Shown: piece after piece, positions 33,631-44,709 of the stretch | Numbering within the stretch: the stretch's first letter is position 1 | Layout: each line of letters starts with the position of its first letter | Source of the DNA: Stemphylium vesicarium | Taxonomy: Eukaryota; Ascomycota; Dothideomycetes; Pleosporales; Pleosporaceae | Length of the DNA stretch: 50,704 bases | Reading direction: 5' to 3' | NCBI GenBank assembly: GCA_004380135.1 | Contig: QXCR01000252.1 | Span: forward strand, 1 to 50,704 | Translations under genes and position numbers: made by a program | Notes under the pieces: generated by a model | What the model saw: only the letters and a program-made list of their open reading frames with translations | Database searches by the model: none | Told to the model about the DNA's origin: nothing

Positions 33631-34272
33631 ATGGTGAAAGGCAAGAGCAAGAAGCCCTCTTCGCCTGCCCAGTAGGTTTCAGCGCAAGTCATCAGATACT
33701 ATAACTTAAGTCAATATAGAGCCCCCTCGGATGCGCCCAACCCTCTTCCCTTTCCATTCCCATTTCTCAGCCTTCCCCCTGAAGTCCGCCAAAGGATCTA
33801 CCACTTCACCCTAACCACCCCGGAAATCACCATCAGCACCTTCTTCACCAACCTCATCGACGAAGTCCTATCCCAAGCCCCTTTCGCGCTACTACGAACC
33901 TGTCGCCAAATCTATACCGAAGCACGCCTCGTCTTCTACACCGCAAACACGTTCAACCTCCCTTACTACAAGTTCTACCGCGATACTTGGAACGGGCACT
34001 CGGTGCTGTCGCGGGAACAGCGGAATGCGATTCAGAGTGTTGTGCTTGATGAGGGGAGGCTTTACTACTTCGATGGCGAGCGCTGGAATGTGCCGTGGAT
34101 GAGGTATTTTAAGATGTTTCCTAATCTAAGGAAGGTGGTGTTGAGGGGTAACGATATCGTGCGACTGTTGTGCAGGGTACTGTTTCGTGGCGGGAATTTC
34201 TGGCGGGGAGAGAGGGTGGTAGTTTGGATGTGGTTGTGGATAGCAGGTGAAGGGGATGTGTTTTGGCGGTAA
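33631..34272 (+). CDS. 2EXR-domain (F-box-like) protein
   Basis: Exons 33631-33671 and 33720-34272 (197 aa). The 48 bp intron has donor GTAGGT and acceptor CAATATAG; splicing joins the short basic start MVKGKSKKPSSPAQ to APSDAPNPLPFPFPF. The domain signature is FLSLPPEVRQRIYHFTL followed by FALLRTCRQIYTEARLVFYTANTF, the paired helices typical of fungal 2EXR proteins. Such domains are very common in Pezizomycotina and resemble F-box substrate receptors, but their function is unproven. The C-terminus (GNFWRGERVVVWMWLWIAGEGDVFWR) is unusually Trp/Gly-rich and may result from an old frameshift. The next gene downstream has the same architecture. Confidence 0.72.
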
Positions 34273-34663
34273 GAACTCGTCGTAGTTGTCTGGGTCTCGA
34301 TCTTTGGATTTGTAAATGTAGAGGAAAGTAGTTTAGAAGCGGGTATGGCTGGACATAGTGTTTGTGTACAGAATTCCTACGTAAAAGACGATACGAACCA
34401 CCCTGGGACTTTGATGAGAAAGATTGCTCGTTCTAGAGGCTACAAACAGATCCCAGTGAGAGCGAATCAAGATTGTGTGGCGCGTTACAGGCAACAGTAG
34501 GTATCGTGACTTTGCTGTAAAGGCCAAAAAGGGTTAGCGCGCAAACAGTCCGCTCTCTCCTTCCTACTTAACTCCCGCCCACTTGATTGTCGCACTCACT
34601 TCTACACTCTTCCATTCAACTTCGAGTAAACGTCTTTTTCCAAGCCCAGCGCCTGCTAAGACA
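34273..34663. other. spacer between the two 2EXR genes
   Basis: About 390 bp without a supported ORF. It contains GCGCGCAAA at 34537-34545, within TTAGCGCGCAAA, followed by a CT-rich stretch up to the ATG at 34664. Confidence 0.5.
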
Positions 34664-35452
34664 ATGGCAGAGTCCACCCCCGAAGACGTCCCTGTCCGCT
34701 TGCGACCTAACGGTCTGCTTTCAGTGGATCATACGCCGGCTCACCTACTACATCTGTAAGTGTCCTACCCAAGTGCTAGTATTAGGACAAAATGTCACCC
34801 AGGCGCATACAACAGCTCTACAGCGAGACTACGAGGAGCTTGACTAATGTGTCGTAGCACGGAGCAGAATGCTAAGAGTCGACTTCTGAGCCTTCCTGCT
34901 GAGATTCGGAACCAGATCTATGGCTACGTCTTCGCTCCCAGGGACCCTACAAGGGCATACGAATTTCGGGAGTGCCACATAGAGCCCCTCGGTATGCTCC
35001 GAGTCAGTCTACTCCAAGTATGTCGAAAGATCTACGCCGAAACTAATGTCTGGATCTTTGCAAACAACACGATCAAGACAGAACTCAACAACCTAGTGTG
35101 GCTGTGGAATTCCAACAACTTTGTCCACTCGCATTCTTTGCTACTACCAGGCCAGCGTAACGCTATCCGCTCAGTCCATGTTTGTCGACAGTTGCTGGCA
35201 ACGTTCATATACTGCCTGAATCCTATGACAGATGCAAGCCCGGTTGGCGAACGGGTGCCATCGGTGGGAAAAGACGGAACTTTCTTGACGGACCTGTTCC
35301 CTAATCTGCAGAGGATTGAATTGCGTCCAGTTTACCACTCAGACCGCTTGGACAGGCATATCAAACATCGCGGATGTACTTCGGAGGGGGAGTACTTGAG
35401 ACTGCAGGAGAGTAAGCCAGATCTAGAGGTTGTTCAGGCTGCAAACCTGTAG
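34664..35452 (+). CDS. 2EXR-domain (F-box-like) protein
   Basis: Exons 34664-34755 and 34858-35452 (228 aa). The 102 bp intron has GTAAGT and GTGTCGTAG. After a ~30-residue leader (MAESTPEDVPVRLRPNG) the protein reads LLSLPAEIRNQIYGYVFAPRD, then LRVSLLQVCRKIYAETNVWIFANNTI, the 2EXR motif pair, and later LPGQRNAIRSVHV and LFPNLQRIELR. The last two elements also occur in the neighbouring gene (SREQRNAIQSVVLD, MFPNLRKVVLR). Gene order and shared layout suggest an old tandem duplication, though sequence identity is low. The partner or substrate is unknown. Confidence 0.78.
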
Positions 35453-35987
35453 GGAATTGGTTCAGCCTGTCTGAAGGGAGGTCTTTACAAGATGCATTAC
35501 TGGACCTGCAACTGTCTTGGCTCAGTTCAAAGGTACGAAGGGGAAGATAAGGACATTCAAGTCTATACATCTTCATCAGCAGAAATGAAAACGGTTCATC
35601 TCACATCATCAACTCACACTCGATAACATGAACACTCCATCAACCACCACCATCCCTGCACGGCATAAAAAGCAACGATACTCCCACACGTATGCAAGGC
35701 GATGAAGATAGAACAAAAGCACAACAAAAGTAAAGCAAAAGTGAAACAAATGTGGTAGCTACACATCCCCCCATCCTGATGGCGACAATCGTCCCTCGCG
35801 GAACATGATCCGATTATTCGACCGTGTTTCGAAGAGTCATTTCATCCCTACCATAGGGACAAAGTGCAGCAGATCACATCCCATGGCAAAAAGACATCAG
35901 CAGCAGCAGCAGAAGAAGAAGAAGAAGAAGAAGAAGAAGAAGAAGAAGAAGAAGAAGAAGAAGAAGAAGAAGAAGAAGAAGAAGAAG

Positions 35988-36019
<32 letters not shown>

Positions 36020-36181
36020 TAGTATTTTTTTTGGTTCGTAGCAAGAAGAAAGGGTATCGTTTGTTTAGAAAATAAAAAGGTAGGTAATGATGGTGATGGG
36101 TGATGGTATGATAAGAGGAGCGAGAGGCTGAGCTGTGGTGGAGGAGAAAGGGGAAAGAATGAGAGAGAAGACTTGACCCCG
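35453..36181. other. spacer between convergent genes, with microsatellite
   Basis: Apart from the AAG repeat there is nothing gene-like. The flanks are A-rich (35700-35760) and GATG-rich (36085-36110). Confidence 0.55.
35898..36017 (+). repeat. (CAG)5(AAG)35 microsatellite
   Basis: Five CAG units (35898-35912) are followed by 35 uninterrupted AAG units (35913-36017). It keeps poly-Lys and poly-Leu frames open on the two strands, but these are not genes. It begins about 165 bp past the stop codon of the minus-strand SDR gene, so a long 3' UTR of that gene would contain (CTT)n. Confidence 0.97.
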
Positions 36182-37586
36182 CTACGGCCACCAGTTCATC
36201 CTCTTGTAACTCTCAATGACTTCTTCCACCTTCTCCCTTGTAATCTTCTCGACGTTGTATCTGCGTTATTAAATCAGTATTTTGCGCATCTTGCATGGCG
36301 TCGTCGTGGATAACTTACGTGAAGCCCGTCTCCTTCTCAAACGCACTGCCGTCCAAGCAGAGATCGGCATCTTTCAGCAGCTCCTTCTCCATGTACGGGG
36401 TCAGCGGCGTAGACTGGCTGATGCCGGCTTTTGTTTGCAGTTCAGCCCAGGGGTCTAGCGTTTCGTCGTTGACCTCGTCGACGACGTGGTCGAGGTTTAG
36501 GCGTGCAAAGGCGGAGATGAGGGTGCCGTGGAAGCCTGTTTCGATGTTGAAGATTTCGCCCATGATCTGGGCTGTCTGTTTTTGTGCTGTTGCGGAATGT
36601 TAGTATGTCATCATTGTAGTAGAAGTAGGCATGAGCTTACAGGTGTTGCCGTGGTCCACAATGTTGAATATCGGGGCTGGTCTGCGGGCCGCCGGTCCCT
36701 TGATATACCACTGCACGCCGTGCCAGAGTGCCCTCGTAGAGTCCTCGACATGCACCAAGTTTGTCCTCAGATCCTCTTTCCACAAGAAACGCATTTCCTT
36801 GCCCTTGCTCTGGTATACGCGCGCCATGCACAGGGCGGTGCTCAGGAACTTGCTCGTATACGGGCCGTAGACGTGGGCCATGCGCATGACCATGAGGTTC
36901 AAGCCGTCAATCTTGGCCAGGTCCTCCTCGGCCTTGAGTTTCCACTTGGCCAGATTTGACCACGGTTTCAGCTTGTCCGTCTCCTTGCGCGGTGTGCTGT
37001 CGGGCTTGTAGACCATGCCGGTGCTGATCTCGACGAAGCATTTTACTTTGCGTTTGGCGGCCTCGCGGCCCACGGCCATGGACAGGCCGTAGGAGCGCAG
37101 CTCGTAGACTTTTTCTTCTTGCGAGAAGCGCGTCTCGCCCCCGCAGTTGAAGACAAAGTCAAACTCACCGCCGCCTTCGCGGTCGAATATTCGCGGGAGG
37201 GATCCTGCGGGGTTTTGCATTAGCCTTGGATTTACCGCCGGTTGCAGACACCCCTTGCATCTCCATGTATGTAGGGGGGCGGTCTGTGGAAATACGCACG
37301 CTCTTGCGCCGCGTCGGCCTGGATGAAGCGCTCTCTTGAGCATGCTTCCTTGAACTCTGGGGCCAGCCATGCCAGCTCGGGCAGGTGCTTGTCGACGATG
37401 CGTATTTGCGAAGCGAGGGCGTTGTCGTGGAGGTACTTGCACAGGTGTCGTCCGGTGTAGCCTAAAAGATGGCTCTCTGTTAGCCCTCGTGGTCTTACCT
37501 CCGCGCCCGCTGGCAGCAAGTGTGCAAGGGCAGGCAGCCTTACCCAGTCCGCCTATTATCAGCACCGAGGGCTTCTCTGTGGCCAT
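36182..37586 (-). CDS. extended SDR / NAD-dependent epimerase-dehydratase family protein
   Basis: Exons 37586-37544, 37461-37300, 37204-36641, 36586-36319 and 36260-36182 (371 aa). Introns are 82, 95, 54 and 58 bp, all GT-AG with continuous phase. The N-terminus VLIIGGLGYTGRHLCKYL is a Rossmann NAD(P)-binding loop (GxxGxxG). Next are IRIVDKHLPELAWLAP (the acidic residue after beta-2 suggests NAD), FDFVFNCGGETRFSQEE, CFVEISTGMVYKPD, LMVMRMAHVYGPY and TNLVHVEDSTRALWHGVQW. At the expected YxxxK site the sequence is SNLAKWKLKAEEDL, with lysines but no tyrosine. The C-terminal part binds the sugar-type ligand in related enzymes; here no substrate can be named. The protein is cytosolic, with no targeting signal seen. 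Confidence 0.85.
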
Positions 37587-39765
37587 GTTGGGTGATTTGG
37601 GCGTCGTGTAGGCGTCTGATCTACCTTGCCTACAGAATGCGCAATCAGGGTCGCTACGAAGTTTTGGGAACGCCGCAGTGGGCGGATGGTGTCTTGTAAA
37701 TGGGGTGGAGATTTGAGCGTTGCCGACCGCGCTCAATGCTCAGCGCTCAGACCTTTGGTTGCAAATAAGTCAACCGGCAAAAGCACGATGGTAGCGGCTG
37801 CTATAGGCGAGATGGGGGACGACTACTCTTCGCTGTTCGTATTGCCCGCGTCAATGTTTCGGCGTTATTCCCGTGTTGCTTTTCGCGATGTTGGGGGCGT
37901 AGGTTGGGGACAGGGAAGACTAGTGACTTCTCGCGAAGAGGAGAGAGGGTCAAGTAGGGTACCGCGGCACAGCAAACGATGTCATATAACCCAGGCCGAA
38001 TATGTGCGACTCATTGACCCGCAGGAGGGGGGATAATCAGGCCGATAATTGTGAGGAATATTTCTCTTCGGAGAAAAAGCCACCCACGAGGATTTTCGTA
38101 TTGGAAAAAGAAACATGGCGCCCATAGCAGGCCATAGTTGGGCACTTGTGGCTTACCACTATGCACACCATCGCCGCTGGCTCCGCAAGCCGACCGAGCC
38201 TAGTCTTCCCATCGTTTCTCCTCCATCTACCAGGTAGCCCAGTCTCGCCCATCTCCCCTCATGGCCGCGTTGTGGAGAGGGCGTCCGCCGCTGCCAGCTC
38301 TGCCCTCCCCTTTCTCCCTCGTCATCTCTCGACCCGAACGTCACCTCACACGGTCTTCACGGCATGACGTTTTCCGTTCGCCCTGGAGGAGAAGCGGTTG
38401 TCGCGGGAGATGTACAATAGTCAAGCGGGCGGTGAACGACGGCACGCTCCCGCAGTGCTGGACCATGTCTCAAGCAACAAAACTTGGGTCGCATGACAGC
38501 CCAAAGTGGGGGTCAACTCAGGGGCAGGTTGCAATCCATCCTCTAGACATTGGGTTTCTATCAGGCAAGCCCTGGCAAAAAGCTAGCACTTAATGTGCGT
38601 CCTTGGGCGTCTTGTCCAGACCTCAAATCAGTCCAAGCCAACAGTTCTTGATCTATCGACTGGCGATTGCCGACCCTGTGCCAAAAAGCAAACCAGTGCG
38701 GAGCCGGAACGCTCTACGTCTGTTCGCCTTTCCGCTTTCTGGGGTCGATCTTCTAGCTCAACGTCGGACCTGCATGACGACCAAGCCTCATATGACGGGC
38801 AGATGCATCGTATCAGGATGGTGACGATGAGGCGCACCTTTGCTCCGCGGTATCGTTGACAAGCAGTTCATACCGCGGAGCACATCCTCACCAGCCTCGC
38901 TCGCACCCGCACTGGGAGGCCTTGATTCACAAATTTTACGCTGGAAACCCCGACAATGCATGCACTAAGCCGTGCAAAACCTGGATAAGGGGTATCCACA
39001 AATCACTATCTAGGTAGCAAACTCCCCTCATCACATTATGCGAATGTGTCTATCGCTCCCATGGCGTGACCGTCCCCATGACTCCAGCACGCCGCCGATT
39101 AATCATAAAAACTTGCAATACCACATGCATCCCAAATGAGACCTGCGAACTGTTACGCAATGCCGAGAACTTCTCGGAGCCGGGACCCGTCGTACAGTAT
39201 AGTGTACGACACATCTGCGCCCGATCTGTGCGTCCATGCAATCGGCGCGAAAGCAGGTCCGTCTACCACTGCATTGGATGCGACGCACTTGGTTCACCGC
39301 TGTATGCCACAATACATCTTGTACGCACACAATTGTGCAACTCCACCTCGTTCCACGGCCGACAAGCACGTTCTACGTCCCGGGGCAGCTCGCAGGGAGA
39401 ACGGCAGTTCATGCACGGAAGCTGCAGACTATCAATGATCGGCCCGCACTTGCATATGCATCCTTCAATACTGCAGTACATCATCTCTATTGGGTGTAGT
39501 AACGCTAGAAACTAGATCGGAGCTACTATCTATGAAATGCGTACCTCGTCGCTATGCAAGTATGTCCAGTAGATGAAATGATAAGATCGCAGTGCATTAT
39601 CGCTTGTACTGTACCACCCCACTTGCATGCTGAAGTTGTACAAGAAATGCCATGCTTTTTTTCGCCTCAGATCGCCCATTGTCCCACTCATGATGCTGTG
39701 CACACCCGATGCAGCCCTACGAGGATGTCCGAAGACGAATGAAAACGCCACCCTGTTTTTGCCTT
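37587..39765. other. 2.2 kb spacer
   Basis: This is the promoter side of the SDR gene (left) and the 3' side of TOP1 (right). Overlapping ORFs at 39066-39515 on both strands lack recognisable content. The only clear structure is the 13-bp inverted repeat at 38841-38882. Confidence 0.5.
38841..38882. repeat. 13-bp perfect inverted repeat
   Basis: TGCTCCGCGGTAT at 38841-38853 is repeated in inverted form at 38870-38882, with a 16-nt spacer. Each arm contains the palindromic CCGCGG. It could be a dyad binding site or a small hairpin in a transcript. Confidence 0.8.
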
Positions 39766-42700
39766 CTAGAACTCCCAGTTCTCGTCGACCGACTTGATCG
39801 CCCAGTCGAACTTCTCGCGCAGCGTCTTGGAGAAGAACTTCTCAATGGGGACGTCGAACTTCTTGGAGAAGACCACAGTAAGACGCGGGTCGATGTAGTT
39901 CTGGATGTGGTTAGCAAGATACTCAGCAGGAGAAACACATGACAACTTACGATCTTCGACGTGCCCAGGGCAACCTCCTTGTTGCCCTCTTTGTCTTCCA
40001 TCTGAATCTTCATGTTCTCGATACGCTGGTTGAGCTTGTCGATGTTGCCCTCCAGCTTCTCGACGGTCGGGCCCTTGCCCTCAGGCTCGACCTTGCCAGT
40101 CTTGTTCTCCTTCTTGTACTTGGCAGCCAGCTCTTCAACCTTCTCGAGACGCTCCTCGAGCTCCTTCGGCTTCATCTCCTTCTCACCGTCGGCCTTGAGC
40201 TTCTCGTTATCCTTTTCGAACTTCTTGGTGATCTTTTGGCGCATCTCTTCGACCTCAGCGTCCTGGTGTTGCTTGACCCACTCCATGTCGAGATCCTCTG
40301 GTCGCTCAAAGTACTCGGCACCCTTCTTTTTCTTGATCTTCGGGTCCACGTCGATCATCATCATCTTGGTCCTCCAGACTTGGTAACGAAGACCATTAAT
40401 CTACACACGTTAATATGGGCTGTTTGGAAGGTGGGATGACGACTAACCTTTTCGTTCATCTTCTCAATAGAGGTAGCGTGACTGGCAGCAACAGTACGCT
40501 TATGGTTACAGAGGATGGCGACTTCACGATTGGCATCGTTGTAGGCCTTGACTTTTTCCTGGACTGTACCGGTAGCCTTCATGTCCTTGAGCAGCCTGGC
40601 CATTGTGTAAGAAGCGTTGTAGGTACGGAAGACCTTGGCGGTGAGACCAGGCATGTAGCCTGTGAGATGCTTGTTGAGGGCCGACGTCGTCAAGCGATCG
40701 AAGATGTCATCGCCGGTAGTCTTGGGCTCTTTCTTGAAGAGTTTCAAGTTCTTGAAGACTTGCGGGTCGACCTTGACCTCGTCGTAGAACCGAATACTGT
40801 CCTTACCCAAGAAGTCGAAAATGACCGTCTCCGGTGGCCTCAAGGTGATGTGCTGGAACTTGAGCGAGCAGCAACCTACGGTATCGGCCTCGTCCTCTCC
40901 CTTCTCGTTACCAGCACGGAGGGCGAACTGATCGATGAGGTAGATGGCGGTAGCGCGTTGACGGTCAGCCATCATCTTGGAGTTGAGCTCTTTCCTGTAG
41001 TCTTTCCGGATGCGGTCGATGTGCTTCTTGAGTTCTCGGGCCTTTTCGAACTTTTTGAAATCGCTTTGACCCTTGATGTCGGAGTTGGCAGCAAGCATGA
41101 CGTACTTGTAGGCACCGTTGATGTTCTCCTGCCACATGGCAAGCCATGTACCTTCGTGGTCATGCTTGATCTCCTTCCAACGATGACCTTCAGGAGCCTC
41201 AGGAACCTTGGCCTTCTCGCCGATGTTGATGGTGATCTGCTCAGGCATGACACGCTTCTTGACACGACCAGTTTTGGGATGCTCGCCACGACCACGGAAG
41301 AGACCAGGAGGTTCAACACGGAAGTTTCCAACCTTTTGCTTGCGACCATCCCACATGCAGTACATGTACTGAGCCTCTGCAGCCTCCTTCTCGGCCTTGA
41401 GCGCCTTCTTCTCCGCTTGGGACATAGCCTTCTTCTTCGCGCGCTCAGCATCGAAGTATTCAAAGATTGGCTTGAAGTCGCACTTCTCGAACTTCTTGAT
41501 CTTGACAGTGTTTCCATTCTTGTCCTTGCCGTGGCCGGTCTTGTCCAAGTAGGTAGTAAAGTCCTCGAAAAAGTTCTTGTTGAAGGTAGGGTTTTCGACG
41601 TTATGTGTGGAGTTCAACATGCTTCCGTAAAAGGTAGCCACTTCTTCAGCGTCCTTGTGCAGGGTAACGGGCACACCATCGTAAATCAACTTGACGTGCT
41701 TGGGCAGCGGCTCGTACTCGGGAGGGAAGACGACACCGGCGTGTTCCAAAGTGTCCCACTTCTTGGTGCCGTCGCTCTTGCCTGGGTCTTCCCACCAGCG
41801 GTACTCCTCTTCCTCATCTTCGGCCTCCTCATCTTGCTCTGTCTCCTCCTTCTTCACCTTGCCCTTGGCCTTCGCAGGTGCGGCGGCAGCCTTTGCCTTG
41901 GTGGTTTTCTTTGGCGCAGGCTTCTTGGCGAGCGGCGCATCTGAGTCTGATTCTTCCTTCTTTACGCCGTTGGCCTTCTTCGCTGGGGCCTTCTTCTTTG
42001 AAAGAGGAACATCATCATCGCTATCGCTCTCGACCTTTTGCTTGCGCTTGGGGGCCGCCTTTTCCTTGCCACGCATAGCCTTTGCCTCCTTTTCCGCGGC
42101 CTTCTCAATCGACTCCTTCTTCTTTGTGAGCTTCTTGGCCAAGGGAACGTCAGAGTCGGCCGATTCTCCGATCTGTTCGGCGCTTGCCTTGGGGAGTACT
42201 CTGGCCTTGAGAGGCACGTCGCTGAGTTCCGAGTCGGAGTCGTCCTTGACGGGCTTTGATTGTTGCGATGTCCGCCGCCGCTTGCTCTGCTAGATAGTTA
42301 GCTTAGCGCATCGCGTGTCACATGCGCAAAGAAAGACATACCAAAGGCTTGTCATCATCCTCTGAGCTGCTTGCGTCCTTGTATGTTTTGCTGTTTGCTA
42401 CGCTTGTGCGCGCCTTGCGCTTCCCGTTGGTGTTGCCGTTGGTCTCAGGCGCATCGACGTCCATCTTGTCGTCTTGCACTGGGCCCATGCGAATAGAGAT
42501 GCCAGGCTCGACGTGACCATTAGAAGGGACATCGGCGTCCATCTTCTTGTCTTCTTCTTTGGTGATTTGCTCGTTGGAGAGTGCTCCTAAGGATTGTTGT
42601 CAGCCTTGGTGAGTCTTAGATGGAGTTGCGCAGAGTGCACCAGATGAAGGGGAATGGAGAGGGTCGAGATGGGTGGAGCTTGGGTGGTATGTGTCGAATT

Positions 42701-42827
42701 TGACAAGGGCGATCGGCGCGCATGAGAGGGAGATAGCCGTAGCGCGTGCAGACAGCGCTGGGACTTGAGTGAACTCACCTTGAATGTCAGGTTGCTCCAG
42801 AGGAGCGCGTCCGCCTACGGATTTCAT
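39766..42827 (-). CDS. TOP1: DNA topoisomerase I (type IB)
   Basis: Exons 42827-42779, 42586-42342, 42289-40448, 40400-39951 and 39900-39766 (906 aa). Introns are 192, 52, 47 and 50 bp. The N-terminal ~240 residues are acidic/lysine-rich with repeated SDSDxPLxKK motifs and nuclear-localisation-like clusters. The core begins YRWWEDPGKSDGTKKWDTLEHAGVVFPPEYEPLP. It includes GHRWKEIKHDHEGTWLAMW, RATAIYLIDQFALRAGNEKGEDEADTVGCCSLKFQH and NHKRTV. A charged coiled-coil linker (EELAAKYKKENKTGKVEP) leads to the active-site motif SKINYIDPR, whose catalytic Tyr is residue 864. The codons for this motif are split by the last intron (SKI / NYIDPR). The enzyme relaxes supercoils through a 3'-phosphotyrosine intermediate and acts strongly at rDNA. 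It is divergent from the ATP synthase gamma gene. Confidence 0.96.
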
Positions 42828-43638
42828 GGTGTCGGCAATGGGCACGCGCCTGAATTGCAGGCGACTGAAAGCAGATGGTGGGCGTTCAGCGAGGTTCGGC
42901 GCGGATCGAGTCGATCTTGGGGAAGCGGAAGAGCGGGCCCGATAGAAGAGTAGGAAGCGTGGGTATGCGTATGCCTGACGGCGACAAACGCGCGGTAGTA
43001 AGGAGGCGATGGTGGCAGAGGAGGGAAGAAGGACGCAGGTGAGAGACGGGCAGAAAAGAGGAATGCTGAGCTTAAGTGAAGCGCAGCCCCAGGGAACCAC
43101 CACTTGTGCTCACTGCTAAGTCCACCAACGCACGGTCGTTCGGCCTTCACCAAATTTGGGCCAGTAACTTTCCGGAACGGATGCGTCACCCCACTGGCAC
43201 CTTGGTTGGTACAATGCAGATGGGTTGACAAAGGGACGGATGAAGGTGCAAAGGACTCGGTTTTTTTCTGAGACATGTATTGATAGCGTGAACCTTGGGT
43301 AATGCTTGCCACCTGTTCGTTTGGCCGTTCCTGCCTATGTCCATGGAATTGCGTTGCGTCACAACATGAATTTGTTGCTTTTTTTTGCCTTTCCAGAGGA
43401 AAGACTGGGTAGGAATTACACCTTGCATCAATTTCAAATATTCATCAGCGTGTAATGGCCGCGTGCAGCCGCTTCATCAGGCGCTCTGTATTGGAGAGCT
43501 CCACGTGACACTTGGCGTGTTAGCGCGCAAAGCAATTCAGCATCCCGATTGCCCGACACAGCTTCCGCTCAGCAAAGACAGCAGTGAAGAGCACCACCAC
43601 ACGGCTGTCGCCATCTCCACTCATCTCAATTCGTAGCC
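42828..43638. promoter_or_regulatory. divergent intergenic region TOP1 / ATP3
   Basis: About 810 bp between start codons. On the ATP3 side there are CACGTG at 43502-43507, GCGCGCAAA at 43523-43531 and an inverted CCAAT box (ATTGG, 43490-43494), all within 150 bp of the ATP3 start. CCAAT boxes are the binding site of the fungal HAP/CBC complex, which regulates respiration genes. The TOP1 side is purine-rich and G-rich on the plus strand (C/T-rich in the TOP1 direction). Confidence 0.5.
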
Positions 43639-44709
43639 ATGATGCTGTCACGAGCTGCGCGCCCGGCCCTAAAGGCTGGCATGGCCGCCGCCGTCGCCCG
43701 GTACGCTCCCGCTCGAGTTCGCAGCTTTTCTCGCACCTCGCAACCCCCCCATTGCCGGATCAATTGCATCGCCCACTGCATCGAGTGCTGACTGGAACTT
43801 GTGTATATAGGCCCGCCACCCTTACCGCCTCCAATGCCGCCGGCTATGCCACCCTCCGTGAAATCGAGGGCCGTCTCAAGTCGATTCGCAACATCGAGAA
43901 GATCACCAAGACCATGAAGGTCGTCGCCTCCACCAAACTCACCCGCGCCCAGAAGGCCATGACCGAGTCCCGCAAGTACGGTCAGACTTCCAACACCGTT
44001 TTCGAGAACGCCGAGACCAAGCCAATTGAGGGTGAGGGCAAGAAGAACCTCATCATCGTCTGCAGCTCCGACAAGGGTCTCTGCGGTGGTATCCACTCGG
44101 GAATGTCAAGGAAGGTCAGGAGGATGCTCGCTGAGACTCCGGATGCCGACTTGGCTGTCATTGGCGAGAAGTGCAAGGCGCAATTGGGCCGTTCCAACGG
44201 AAAGAACATGGTTCTGTCCTTCTCTGGTGCCGGAAAGGACGTTCCCACCTTCGCCGATTCCATGTCCATTGCCGACCAGATCTCCCTCCTTCCCGGTGAC
44301 TACGCCTCGGTCAAGATTGTCTACAACAAGTTCATCAACGCATCGAGCTACGAGGCCACCACCCAGGAGGCTTACTCTGAGGAGGCTATTGCCCAGTCCG
44401 GTATGTGACGTATTGCAGGCTGAAAGACCTTATCTAACTTAACGTGTAGCCAACTTCTCCGCTTTCGAGATTGAGGACGAGGTACTCCCCAACCTCCGCG
44501 AGTACGCTCTCGCCAACTCGCTCTTCTGGGCGCTGGCTGAGGGTCACGCTTGCGAGCAGTCGGCGCGTCAAAACGCCATGGACAACGCTTCCAAGAACGC
44601 TGGAGAGATGATCAACAAGTTCCAGATTCTCTACAACCGAACGCGTCAAGCTGTCATTACTGGCGAACTTGTCGAGATCATTACTGGTGCAGCCGCTTCC
44701 GAGGGTTAA
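43639..44709 (+). CDS. ATP3: mitochondrial F1-ATP synthase gamma subunit
   Basis: Exons 43639-43700, 43811-44400 and 44450-44709 (303 aa); introns are 110 and 49 bp. Splicing places the presequence MMLSRAARPALKAGMAAAVARPATLTASNAAGYATLREIEGRL before the mature start ATLREIEGRLKSIRNIEKITKTMKVVASTKL, the conserved N-terminal helix of the gamma rotor. Further family stretches are VCSSDKGLCGGIHSG, and the C-terminal helix QSARQNAMDNASKNAGEMINKFQILYNRTRQAVITGELVEIITGA, which inserts into the alpha3beta3 ring. Two adjacent ATG codons open the gene (43639 and 43642); I use the first. The gene is divergent from TOP1. Confidence 0.96.

Noticed and set aside
35805..36191. Poly-lysine and poly-leucine ORFs on the two strands
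   Set aside because: They exist only because the AAG repeat has no stop in these frames.
39066..39515. Three overlapping ORFs of 87-149 codons on the plus strand and two on the minus strand
   Set aside because: Several frames are open at once with Cys/His/Arg-rich sequence. There are no motifs or splice signals, so this is probably chance.
40415..41944. 509-codon ORF on the plus strand
   Set aside because: It lies exactly opposite the TOP1 coding exon. Lys-rich AAG codon use leaves the antisense frame free of stops, giving a Leu-rich, non-protein-like sequence without domains.
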